From assembly GCA_022712475.1 (NCBI GenBank), contig JALAGK010000357.1, positions 1 to 11,616 of the forward strand: 11,616 bases of DNA, given 5' to 3'. The stretch is from Enterobacteriaceae bacterium (GTDB lineage: Bacteria > Pseudomonadota > Gammaproteobacteria > Enterobacterales > Enterobacteriaceae). Under the pieces are notes generated by a model. It saw only the letters and a program-made list of their open reading frames with translations, searched no databases and was not told where the DNA came from. Of the stretch, positions 6,679 to 11,616 are shown one piece after another (the first letter of the stretch is position 1; each line of letters opens with the position of its first letter). Position numbers and translations under genes: made by a program.

Positions 6679-7404
6679 CTAAACGCTCCTTTTACCGCTG
6701 ATGCTCACAGGGCCGAGAGGATAGGGCTGGTTAGGGTTGTCCATGACTTGCGGATAGTCGGCGCGTGCGCCGGGAAAACCGATGAGTTTCCATGAAGCCA
6801 GCGTTTGGTTACCGCCGTGCAGCGGATCGGCCAGATAGCCTTCTTTGGTGTTTTCCAGCATCTGGGTGAAAAACAGCGCACCGGGCACTTCCGGGAAATC
6901 CAGCGTGCCTTTCTCTAGCTGGGTGAGAATATCCTCTTGCTGCGCATGCGTCAGGTCAGCAAACACCTTGCTGTGTTTGTCAGTGCACCAGGCGTTGGTG
7001 GCTTTAATACCACGTCGCCAGGTATCGCGAGGAGCCAGATTTGACTGATAACCCAGCTCCGGTACGGCACTGGCGAAAGGGCCTTGCATATACCACAGAT
7101 GGCCGTAGCCGTAGGGCAGCTCCATCTGCTTGTCGATAAAAACTGGCACGCCTTCGCTCACGGCTCCCGGGCCAAACTCATCCTGCGGGATGAGACGGTC
7201 CACAGCAGCCAGCACAAAGCGCCACTCGTCGTTGTTAAAAAAGGTGGGAACGTAGTCCGTTGAGACGCCAGCAGAGGCGGGGGGTTGCGCGCTGGCTGCC
7301 ACACTCAGCAGGCTGCCACCTGCCGCTACAGCGGGTATTAACGCCAGCGACTGCTGCAGGAAGCGCCGACGTGGCGGGATAACACCTGGTTTTTCTTTGC
7401 TCAT
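6679..7404 (-). CDS. Small (gamma) subunit of the dehydrogenase, Tat-exported; gluconate 2-dehydrogenase subunit 3 family
   Basis: This 241-residue protein starts with a twin-arginine signal: R12-R13 followed by RFLQ, a hydrophobic stretch (about 17-36) and a likely cleavage site after ASA (37-39). The mature part (IPQDEFGPGAVSEGVPVFID and onward, with GFPGARADYPQ near the end) matches the gluconate_2-dh3 family as I recall it. In these complexes the small subunit serves as chaperone and carrier, so that the folded, FAD-loaded large subunit crosses the membrane with it. It is the first gene of the three-gene operon (small-large-cytochrome order, as in the sldSLC and gndSLC types). The start is fixed by GAGGGAG at 7417-7411, six bases before ATG. 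No defects are seen. Confidence 0.9.
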   Translation of the reverse strand: MSKEKPGVIPPRRRFLQQSLALIPAVAAGGSLLSVAASAQPPASAGVSTDYVPTFFNNDEWRFVLAAVDRLIPQDEFGPGAVSEGVPVFIDKQMELPYGYGHLWYMQGPFASAVPELGYQSNLAPRDTWRRGIKATNAWCTDKHSKVFADLTHAQQEDILTQLEKGTLDFPEVPGALFFTQMLENTKEGYLADPLHGGNQTLASWKLIGFPGARADYPQVMDNPNQPYPLGPVSISGKRSV

Positions 7405-7504
7405 TGAAAACTCCCTCGGCGAGGAGAGAGCGAAACGTTGATTACAGACATAACGTTTTCCCTGTTATTTTGTGGATGTGATTTTTGTTGCTAATTCCAC
7501 ACAA

Positions 7505-7510
7505 AATATA
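7505..7510 (-). promoter_or_regulatory. Candidate -10 box of the dehydrogenase operon promoter
   Basis: TATATT on the - strand lies about 100 bp before the small-subunit ATG, inside an A/T-rich patch (about 7441-7545) in an otherwise GC-rich region. No good -35 box is found at 16-18 bp, which suggests an activated promoter. The adjoining sequence TTTTGTGTGGAATT resembles the E. coli lac promoter from -10 to the start site, probably by chance. The 290-bp gap 7405-7694 between this operon and yghB holds no credible gene. Confidence 0.35.
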
Positions 7511-7661
7511 AGCGTGTTTGTTATGCGATTTTTAATTAAACGTGGCGAAAAACGCGCAGGAGAGTAAATTTATTGGGCTCTCTCGCTATGATTGTGAGAA
7601 AGGGCAGCGGTCTGTTCGGTAGGAAAGGGATAAGAAGAGAAGAAAAACGCGCGAACTGGCA

Positions 7662-7681
7662 CCTCCCCGCAGCGGGAGAGG
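7662..7681. terminator. Possible hairpin downstream of yghB
   Basis: CCTC-CCC (7662-7668) pairs with GGG-a-GAGG (7674-7681) around a 5-nt loop, with one bulged base. On the - strand a TTTTTC stretch follows, but only after about 13 bases, so it is a poor intrinsic terminator. It may instead be a 3'-end stabilising hairpin for yghB mRNA. Its position, just past the yghB stop at 7695, is the main support. Confidence 0.35.
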
Positions 7682-7694
7682 GCAATGAAAACGC

Positions 7695-8354
7695 TCAGGA
7701 GCGAGACGTGCGTTTTTTTAATATCACCAGCAGGGCGCCCACCAGGCCCGCCACCAGTAGCACAATGGGTAGCACCATCAAAAAGGTCATCACCTGATCT
7801 TCGTGGCGTTTCACAAATGGGATCATACTGAGCGCGTAGCCAAAGCTGGTTACCACACCCACCCACAGCAGCCCGCTCAGCCAGTTAAAGAACTGGAAAC
7901 GGCGGTTAGACAGCCCGGAAATGCCTGCCATTGTTGGCAGCAGCGTGCGCACAAATGCCAGAAAGCGTCCGGCGAGCAGCGCCATCAAACCGTGTTTATC
8001 AAACATGAACGCTGCACGCTGGTGGTACTGCGTGGGCAACTGCTGTAGCCAGCCTTTTACAATGCGGGTATTACCGAGCCAGCGCCCTTGTAGGTAGCTG
8101 AACCAGCAACCGACGCTTGCGGCCGTTGTCAGCAGCAGAATGGTTGGTACAAACTCCATCACACCGCGGGCAATCAGCGCTCCTGCCAGAATCAACAGGC
8201 TGTCGCCGGGTAAAAACGATGCTGGCAGCAGGCCGTTTTCCAGCAGCAGGGTTAAAAACATAATGCTGTAGACGATGCCAACAACGCGCGGGTCCGCCAG
8301 CGCGGCAAAATCGTGTTGCCAGAGCGCGGTGGCGATATTCTGTATGACGGCCAT
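7695..8354 (-). CDS. yghB: DedA-family inner-membrane protein YghB
   Basis: This 219-residue polytopic membrane protein is collinear with E. coli YghB. The DedA/SNARE-associated core runs from about residue 35 to 165, with hydrophobic segments near 27-48, 52-80, 140-170 and 185-212. The charged residues known to be essential in E. coli YghB/YqjA are all here: E39 and D51 ([16 protein letters not shown]), and R130 and R136 ([10 protein letters not shown]). DedA proteins are proposed flippases/transporters. Loss of YghB together with YqjA in E. coli impairs cell division, proton-motive force and Tat export of the amidases AmiA and AmiC. The start has an AAGG site six bases upstream. It lies between metC and the dehydrogenase operon on the same strand, with gaps large enough for separate transcription. 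The identification is secure. Confidence 0.96.
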   Translation of the reverse strand: MAVIQNIATALWQHDFAALADPRVVGIVYSIMFLTLLLENGLLPASFLPGDSLLILAGALIARGVMEFVPTILLLTTAASVGCWFSYLQGRWLGNTRIVKGWLQQLPTQYHQRAAFMFDKHGLMALLAGRFLAFVRTLLPTMAGISGLSNRRFQFFNWLSGLLWVGVVTSFGYALSMIPFVKRHEDQVMTFLMVLPIVLLVAGLVGALLVILKKRTSRS

Positions 8355-8395
8355 GAATTACCTTGCGAAACGTACAAACTGCGAGTAGTGGGACT

Positions 8396-8401
8396 ATTGT
8401 A
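8396..8401 (-). promoter_or_regulatory. Candidate -10 box for yghB
   Basis: TACAAT on the - strand matches five of six -10 bases and lies 41 bases before the yghB ATG. The sequence 17 bp upstream (AAGGCA) is a weak -35 box. No other good hexamer pair is visible in the 140-bp metC-yghB gap. Confidence 0.3.
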
Positions 8402-8435
8402 ACCGCAAACGACGCTGATGCCTTGTTTCCGGGCG

Positions 8436-8477
8436 TCTCAAAATGTTGAGATTGTGCACCCGGGTGTCATCCCGGGT
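8436..8477. other. Two adjacent stem-loops just downstream of metC
   Basis: ACCCGGG (8458-8464) and CCCGGGT (8471-8477) form a perfect 7-bp stem with a 6-nt loop. A second stem, TCTCAA (8436-8441) with TTGAGA (8446-8451), has a 4-nt loop. The first begins 18 bases past the metC stop on the - strand. Neither is followed by a U run in the metC transcript, so they look like mRNA 3'-end structures, or a weak terminator, rather than a classic intrinsic terminator. Confidence 0.45.
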
Positions 8478-8494
8478 AGCTATGACTGTCAACT

Positions 8495-9682
8495 TTACGC
8501 GATACGCGCCAGTCCTGCGGCTAAATCTGCGAGTAAATCTTCAACGTTCTCTAAACCAACGTGCAGTCTTACCAGCGTGCCGCTGAAGTTAAGCTGGCCC
8601 TGCGGACGAATGGCCGCCAGTTCCTCTGGCTGGTTAGCCAGAATCAATGACTCAAAACCACCCCAGGAATATGCCATGGTGAACAGCGTGAAGTTATCGA
8701 GGAAATGGGCCAGCTCATCATCGTTAAGACGTTTATTCAGCACAAAAGAAAACAGGCCGCTGCTGCCAGTAAAATCGCGCTTGTAGAATTCATGGCCGCT
8801 GTTTTGTGGTAGTGCCGGGTGATTAACGCGCGCCACCTGTGGTTGCTGCGCAAGCCACTGAGCAATCGCAATGCTGCTTTCTTCATGCTGGCGCAGACGC
8901 ACCGCCAGCGTGCGTAGCCCGCGGCTCGTCACATAGGCGGTATCGGCATCCACCATTTGCCCCATCAAATAGGCATTTTCCCGCAACTGATCCCAGCAGC
9001 GAGCGTTGGCAACGGCGGTGCCAATCATGGCATCAGAGTGGCCCACCAGATATTTTGTCCCGGCCTGGATAGAGATATCCACGCCATGCTCCAACGCCTT
9101 AAACAGCACACCCGCAGACCAGGTGTTGTCGATAATAATGATGGCATCCGGCGCTTTACTGCGCACCGCACGTACAATAGCAGGCACATCGTGCACCTCC
9201 ATGGTGATGGATCCGGGAGATTCCAGAAACACCACTCGGGTATCGGCGCTGACCATCCCGGCAATCTCTTCACCAATCAGCGGGTCGAACCAGTCGGTAC
9301 TGACCCCCATTTTTGCCAGTATTTTGGTGCAGAAATCCTGGCTGGGTTCATAGGCTGTATTAGTCATCAGCACTCGGTCGCCCTGCTGCACAAAGGCAAG
9401 GATAGTGTTCGCCACTGCCGCCGCACCACAAGGGAACAGCGCACAGCCTGCGCCGCCTTCCAGCTCGCACATCGCTTCCTGGAGCGAAAAATGGGTCAGC
9501 GTACCGCGCCGCCCGTAGAACAACTCGCCGTTGGCGCGGTTGGCGGTGGCATGTTTTTTGGCGGCCACGCTCTTAAACACCAGTGAAGAGGCGCGCTGAA
9601 TCACGCTGTTTACTGACCCTTGTGTGTAGCGTGTATCACGCCCGGCATTCACCAGTGTGGTTTCAATATGTTTCTTCGTCAT
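8495..9682 (-). CDS. metC: Cystathionine beta-lyase MetC
   Basis: This PLP-dependent cytoplasmic enzyme cleaves cystathionine to homocysteine, pyruvate and ammonia, the next-to-last step of methionine synthesis. It has 395 residues, the same length as E. coli MetC. The PLP lysine is K210 in the [15 protein letters not shown] motif, with D185, Y111, Y56 and R58 at their known positions. SSGLFSF and [11 protein letters not shown] near the C-terminus carry the remaining conserved segments, including the substrate-carboxylate arginine. The ATG at 9682-9680 is preceded by a GGGGA site. The leader contains tandem MetJ-like boxes and a promoter. It diverges from exbB and lies upstream of yghB on the same strand. 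The identification is secure. Confidence 0.97.
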   Translation of the reverse strand: MTKKHIETTLVNAGRDTRYTQGSVNSVIQRASSLVFKSVAAKKHATANRANGELFYGRRGTLTHFSLQEAMCELEGGAGCALFPCGAAAVANTILAFVQQGDRVLMTNTAYEPSQDFCTKILAKMGVSTDWFDPLIGEEIAGMVSADTRVVFLESPGSITMEVHDVPAIVRAVRSKAPDAIIIIDNTWSAGVLFKALEHGVDISIQAGTKYLVGHSDAMIGTAVANARCWDQLRENAYLMGQMVDADTAYVTSRGLRTLAVRLRQHEESSIAIAQWLAQQPQVARVNHPALPQNSGHEFYKRDFTGSSGLFSFVLNKRLNDDELAHFLDNFTLFTMAYSWGGFESLILANQPEELAAIRPQGQLNFSGTLVRLHVGLENVEDLLADLAAGLARIA

Positions 9683-9688
9683 GACTTT

Positions 9689-9712
9689 CCCCGTCTGTAC
9701 GGCTGGATGTCC
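9689..9712 (-). promoter_or_regulatory. Candidate MetJ operator: three tandem 8-bp met boxes
   Basis: Read on the - strand, GGACATCC, AGCCGTAC and AGACGGGG lie end to end with no spacing, and each matches five of eight bases of the met box AGACGTCT. Tandem contiguous boxes are how MetJ dimers bind, and metC is a known MetJ target. The array follows the -10 box directly and reaches into the ribosome-binding region, so bound MetJ would block initiation. Match quality is moderate. Confidence 0.5.
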
Positions 9713-9731
9713 AAAATAGGATGCCAGCCGT
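9699..9731. repeat. Inverted repeat across the metC promoter
   Basis: Perfect 8-bp arms, ACGGCTGG (9699-9706) and CCAGCCGT (9724-9731), are separated by 17 bp that contain the proposed -10 box. One arm overlaps the middle met box. It may be a dimer-binding operator, or simply a weak extra met-box-like copy in the opposite direction. Confidence 0.5.
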
Positions 9732-9741
9732 CAGGGCGCAA
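9713..9741 (-). promoter_or_regulatory. Candidate metC promoter
   Basis: On the - strand, TTGCGC (9741-9736) and TATTTT (9718-9713) are spaced by exactly 17 bp. The start would fall about seven bases past the -10 box, inside the met-box array, leaving a leader of roughly 23 bases before ATG. Confidence 0.45.
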
Positions 9742-9836
9742 TACCTGAAGGCGCTTTATCACGGACCTGAGTGAGAATGAGATTTTTGCGCTGTAAATGT
9801 AAGGAAAGTGAGGACAAAATCAGGCGGTCTTTAAAT

Positions 9837-9855
9837 ACTAATGAGAACCACTATC
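9837..9855 (+). promoter_or_regulatory. Fur box upstream of exbB
   Basis: ACTAATGAGAACCACTATC matches 14 of 19 bases of the Fur consensus GATAATGATAATCATTATC. It covers the -35 region of the proposed exbB promoter, 65 bases before the GTG start, so iron-loaded Fur would block polymerase. exbB-exbD is a classical Fur-repressed operon. A second weaker match (11 of 19) begins at 9773. Confidence 0.75.
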
Positions 9856-9870
9856 AATTCGACGTTGTTT

Positions 9871-9879
9871 TGGTATCAT
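9871..9879 (+). promoter_or_regulatory. Extended -10 promoter of exbB-exbD
   Basis: TGG followed by TATCAT fits the extended -10 pattern TGnTATAAT with five of six core bases. No strong -35 is needed or seen; that region is occupied by the Fur box. Transcription would begin near 9886, giving a leader of about 34 bases. Confidence 0.6.
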
Positions 9880-9919
9880 TACCGACAGTTTTCTCTAAAT
9901 TTCGTCCTGGAGAGTGAGT

Positions 9920-10657
9920 GTGACCGAGAATTTGATGATGCCGACGGACTTGTCCGTCTGGGGCATGTACAACCATGCTGACATCGTGGTGAAAGCGGTA
10001 ATGATTGGCCTGATTCTGGCCTCTGTTGTGACCTGGGCGATCTTCTTTAGTAAAGGTGCCAGCCTGCTGGGTCGCCAGCGCAACCTTAAGCGAGAGCAGG
10101 CGCTGTTGGCAGATGTTCGCTCCCTGGACGAAGCGAATGAAAAGGCACAGGCCTTTGGCAACCATAGCCTGTCCCTGATGCTGATTAAAGAAGCGCAAAA
10201 CGAGCTTGAACTCTCCGCAGGCAGTGAAGACAACGAAGGGATTAAAGACCGCACCAGCTTTCGTCTGGAGCGCCGTGTAGCGGCGGTAGGTCGCCAGCTG
10301 GGGCGCGGCAACGGTTATCTTGCCACCATTGGTGCTATTTCACCGTTCGTGGGGCTGTTTGGCACCGTCTGGGGCATCATGAACAGCTTCATCGGCATTG
10401 CCCAGACCCAGACCACCAACCTGGCGGTAGTGGCACCTGGCATCGCTGAGGCGCTGCTTGCCACGGCAATTGGCCTGGTTGCGGCTATCCCGGCGGTGGT
10501 GATTTACAATATTTTCGCCCGTACCATTGGTGGCTTTAAGGCCTCGCTTAGCGACTCTGCCGCCCAGGTGCTGCTGCTGCAAAGCCGTGACCTCGATCTC
10601 CAGGCCAGCGCGCCATCTCATCCGGTTCCCTCCGCTCAGAAACTGCGTTTAGGTTAA
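9920..10657 (+). CDS. exbB: ExbB, proton-channel subunit of the TonB energy-transducing complex
   Basis: ExbB and ExbD form the inner-membrane proton channel that powers TonB-dependent uptake of iron-siderophores and vitamin B12 through outer-membrane receptors. The protein has 245 residues (about 244 in E. coli) and three hydrophobic segments near 22-43, 132-156 and 176-200. The conserved transmembrane residues T149, E177 and T182 correspond to E. coli T148, E176 and T181. I chose the GTG at 9920, not the GTG at 9914. GGAGA (9909-9913) is six bases before 9920 but abuts 9914, and the resulting N-terminus MTENLM parallels E. coli, which also uses GTG as I recall. It heads the exbB-exbD operon behind a Fur-controlled promoter, divergent from metC. 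The identification is secure. Confidence 0.96.
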   Translation: MTENLMMPTDLSVWGMYNHADIVVKAVMIGLILASVVTWAIFFSKGASLLGRQRNLKREQALLADVRSLDEANEKAQAFGNHSLSLMLIKEAQNELELSAGSEDNEGIKDRTSFRLERRVAAVGRQLGRGNGYLATIGAISPFVGLFGTVWGIMNSFIGIAQTQTTNLAVVAPGIAEALLATAIGLVAAIPAVVIYNIFARTIGGFKASLSDSAAQVLLLQSRDLDLQASAPSHPVPSAQKLRLG

Positions 10658-10663
10658 TCTTCC

Positions 10664-11089
10664 ATGGCGATGCATCTCAACGAAAATCGCGACGACGATG
10701 GCGAAATGCACGACATCAACGTCACGCCGTTTATCGACGTGATGCTGGTGTTGCTGATTATCTTCATGGTTGCCGCACCGCTTGCGACAGTGGACGTGAA
10801 GGTCAACCTGCCGGCTACCAGCAGTCAGCCAGAGCCGCGCCCTGAAAAACCGGTGTACCTGTCGGTGAAAGCGGATAAAACCATGTTTATCGGCAATGAG
10901 CCGGTGACGGCCGAGACGCTGGTGAATACGCTGGCCACCGTCACAGAAGGTAAAAAAGACACCACCGTTTTCTTTCGCGCCGATAAGAGCGTGGATTACG
11001 AAACGATGATGAACGTAATGGACCAGTTGCGCCAGGCCGGCTATCTCAAGATTGGCCTGGTGGGCCAGGAAGTGAATAAGCCAAAATAG
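10664..11089 (+). CDS. exbD: ExbD, TonB-complex subunit with periplasmic domain
   Basis: This is the partner of ExbB, 141 residues as in E. coli. A short cytoplasmic N-terminus (MAMHLNENRDDDGEMHDINV) leads to one transmembrane helix (about 23-43) carrying the essential protonatable D25, in TPFIDVMLV. A periplasmic domain follows and interacts with TonB. The ATG is six bases after the exbB stop with only a weak ribosome site (AGG within the exbB end), so translation is probably coupled to exbB. A terminator follows. The identification is secure. Confidence 0.97.
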   Translation: MAMHLNENRDDDGEMHDINVTPFIDVMLVLLIIFMVAAPLATVDVKVNLPATSSQPEPRPEKPVYLSVKADKTMFIGNEPVTAETLVNTLATVTEGKKDTTVFFRADKSVDYETMMNVMDQLRQAGYLKIGLVGQEVNKPK

Positions 11090-11117
11090 TGATTCATGCT
11101 TAACCGCTAAATATCAT

Positions 11118-11143
11118 AGGGGCCTGCTGGCCCCTTTGTTGTT
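11118..11143 (+). terminator. Intrinsic terminator of exbB-exbD
   Basis: AGGGGCC (11118-11124) and GGCCCCT (11129-11135) form a perfect 7-bp GC-rich stem with a TGCT loop. It is followed by TTGTTGTTT, a T-rich tail. It begins 29 bases after the exbD stop. Confidence 0.85.
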
Positions 11144-11349
11144 TATGAAATGCTGAACGCGGATTGTCACGTTACAGGATTGCTCGCATGAGTCGCGCAA
11201 TACTTGTGCCAGGTATGTTGGCAAATAAATTCGCTATCTATGCAGACGCCTGAATACAATAAACCAGACTGTGTTGAGAAAGTGAAAAGCGACATGTTTA
11301 AACAGTAAGCGATACGTACTGGCCACGCAGGGCGGAGGGCAAATGCCTG
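11144..11349. other. Gene-free spacer between exbD and yqhA
   Basis: Together with its flanks this makes a 320-bp gap (11090-11409) with no credible gene. In E. coli K-12 the oxidoreductase gene yghA lies between exbD and yqhA, as I recall. Here it is missing, and I see no recognisable yghA remnant in any frame. Only very short frames exist (for example 22 codons at 11240-11308), without ribosome sites. Confidence 0.6.
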
Positions 11350-11377
11350 TAAACACGCTGCTTTGTTACGCTATAAT
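11350..11377 (+). promoter_or_regulatory. yqhA promoter
   Basis: TATAAT at 11372-11377 is a perfect -10 box. TAAACA (11350-11355), 16 bp upstream, matches four of six -35 bases. The start would be near 11384, about 26 bases before the yqhA ATG. Confidence 0.65.
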
Positions 11378-11409
11378 TAGCCTTCTTATTGCACGTCATC
11401 AGGATACTC

Positions 11410-11616
11410 ATGGAACGTTTTTTTGAGAATGCAATGTATGCCACCCGCTGGCTACTGGCACCCGTCTACTTTGGCCTTTCGCTGGCGCTGCTTGCGCTGA
11501 CGGTGAAATTCTTTCAGGAGATTTTTCACATCCTGCCCAACATCCTCAGCACGGCGGAAGCTGCCCTGATTCTGGTGCTGTTATCGCTGGTGGATATGAC
11601 GCTGGTCGGCGGCCTG
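11410..11616 (+). CDS. yqhA: YqhA, UPF0114-family inner-membrane protein (3' end outside window)
   Basis: The first 69 codons are present. They begin [20 protein letters not shown] and continue FGLSLAL..., closely matching E. coli YqhA (164 residues as I recall). Two hydrophobic segments are visible, near 13-35 and 50-69, consistent with a small polytopic inner-membrane protein. The function of the UPF0114 family is not established. The start is supported by an AGGA site (11401-11404) five bases before ATG and by the promoter upstream. The gene is cut by the window edge, not by a mutation. Confidence 0.93.
   Translation, partial: MERFFENAMYATRWLLAPVYFGLSLALLALTVKFFQEIFHILPNILSTAEAALILVLLSLVDMTLVGGL

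Noticed and set aside
7471..7510. lac-promoter-like core (TATATT then TTTTGTGTGGAATT) and TGTGGA/TCCACA inverted pair upstream of the dehydrogenase operon
   Set aside because: The likeness is short, the lac operator itself is not conserved and no CRP site is placed upstream, so a LacI- or CRP-type control call is not supported. Only a weak -10 box is reported.
8957..9586. Long + strand open frame opposite metC (209 codons)
   Set aside because: It is fully antisense to a strongly identified metC, matches no family I recognise, and is explained by the codon pattern of metC on the other strand.
9914..9919. Alternative GTG start of exbB six bases upstream
   Set aside because: The GGAGA ribosome site touches this codon, leaving no spacing. 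The GTG at 9920 has a normal six-base gap and gives the expected length.
11240..11308. 22-codon open frame between exbD and yqhA
   Set aside because: No ribosome site, no recognisable similarity and no promoter placed for it; within chance expectation for a gene-free spacer.
1..11616. CRISPR arrays, tRNA or rRNA genes, insertion sequences, phage genes, attachment sites
   Set aside because: None is seen: no regularly spaced repeats, no tRNA-like or rRNA sequence, no transposase or integrase frame, and no direct repeats flanking the dehydrogenase operon that I could find by eye.

Overview
The window is a stretch of enterobacterial chromosome (family Enterobacteriaceae or a close relative; genus not determinable from this sequence alone). 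Nearly every gene has a recognisable, roughly full-length Escherichia coli counterpart, and the order dkgA-yqhD / yqhC ... yghB / metC / exbB-exbD ... yqhA is the E. coli core order seen from the opposite strand. The calls rest on recognised protein sequence, residue landmarks and gene order; no database search was run.

Left to right: (1) bases 1-130 hold the last 42 codons of a + strand gene that looks like a class V aminotransferase/cysteine-desulfurase-like protein, closed by a strong two-way terminator (234-260). This neighbour is not the one expected beside E. coli dkgA. (2) yqhD and dkgA (- strand) encode NADPH-dependent aldehyde reductases. Their AraC-type activator gene yqhC is divergent, and a short control region between them carries candidate operators. 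(3) A three-gene - strand operon, absent from this site in E. coli K-12 as I recall it, lies between yqhC and yghB. It encodes a Tat-exported small subunit, a GMC-family FAD subunit with a cysteine cluster, and a tri-haem cytochrome c. Together they form a periplasmic, membrane-facing sugar/sugar-acid dehydrogenase of the gluconate / 2-ketogluconate / sorbitol dehydrogenase type. (4) yghB encodes a DedA membrane protein and metC encodes cystathionine beta-lyase, both on the - strand. (5) exbB-exbD (+ strand) form the energiser of TonB, with a good Fur box and an extended -10 promoter. (6) The start of yqhA, behind a consensus -10 promoter, runs off the right edge. The yghA gene that I recall between exbD and yqhA in E. 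coli is absent.

The main biological theme is the accessory dehydrogenase. Enzymes of its type oxidise gluconate to 2-ketogluconate, or 2-ketogluconate to 2,5-diketogluconate, in the periplasm and pass electrons through haems to ubiquinone. The gene two places away across yqhC/yqhD, dkgA, encodes a reductase named for 2,5-diketo-D-gluconate. The operon may therefore be a producer next to a consumer, although its substrate cannot be read from the sequence. The rest of the window is ordinary, well-conserved core genome with several readable regulatory sites (Fur, probable MetJ, possible YqhC). I found no undescribed defence, mobile or RNA system here.
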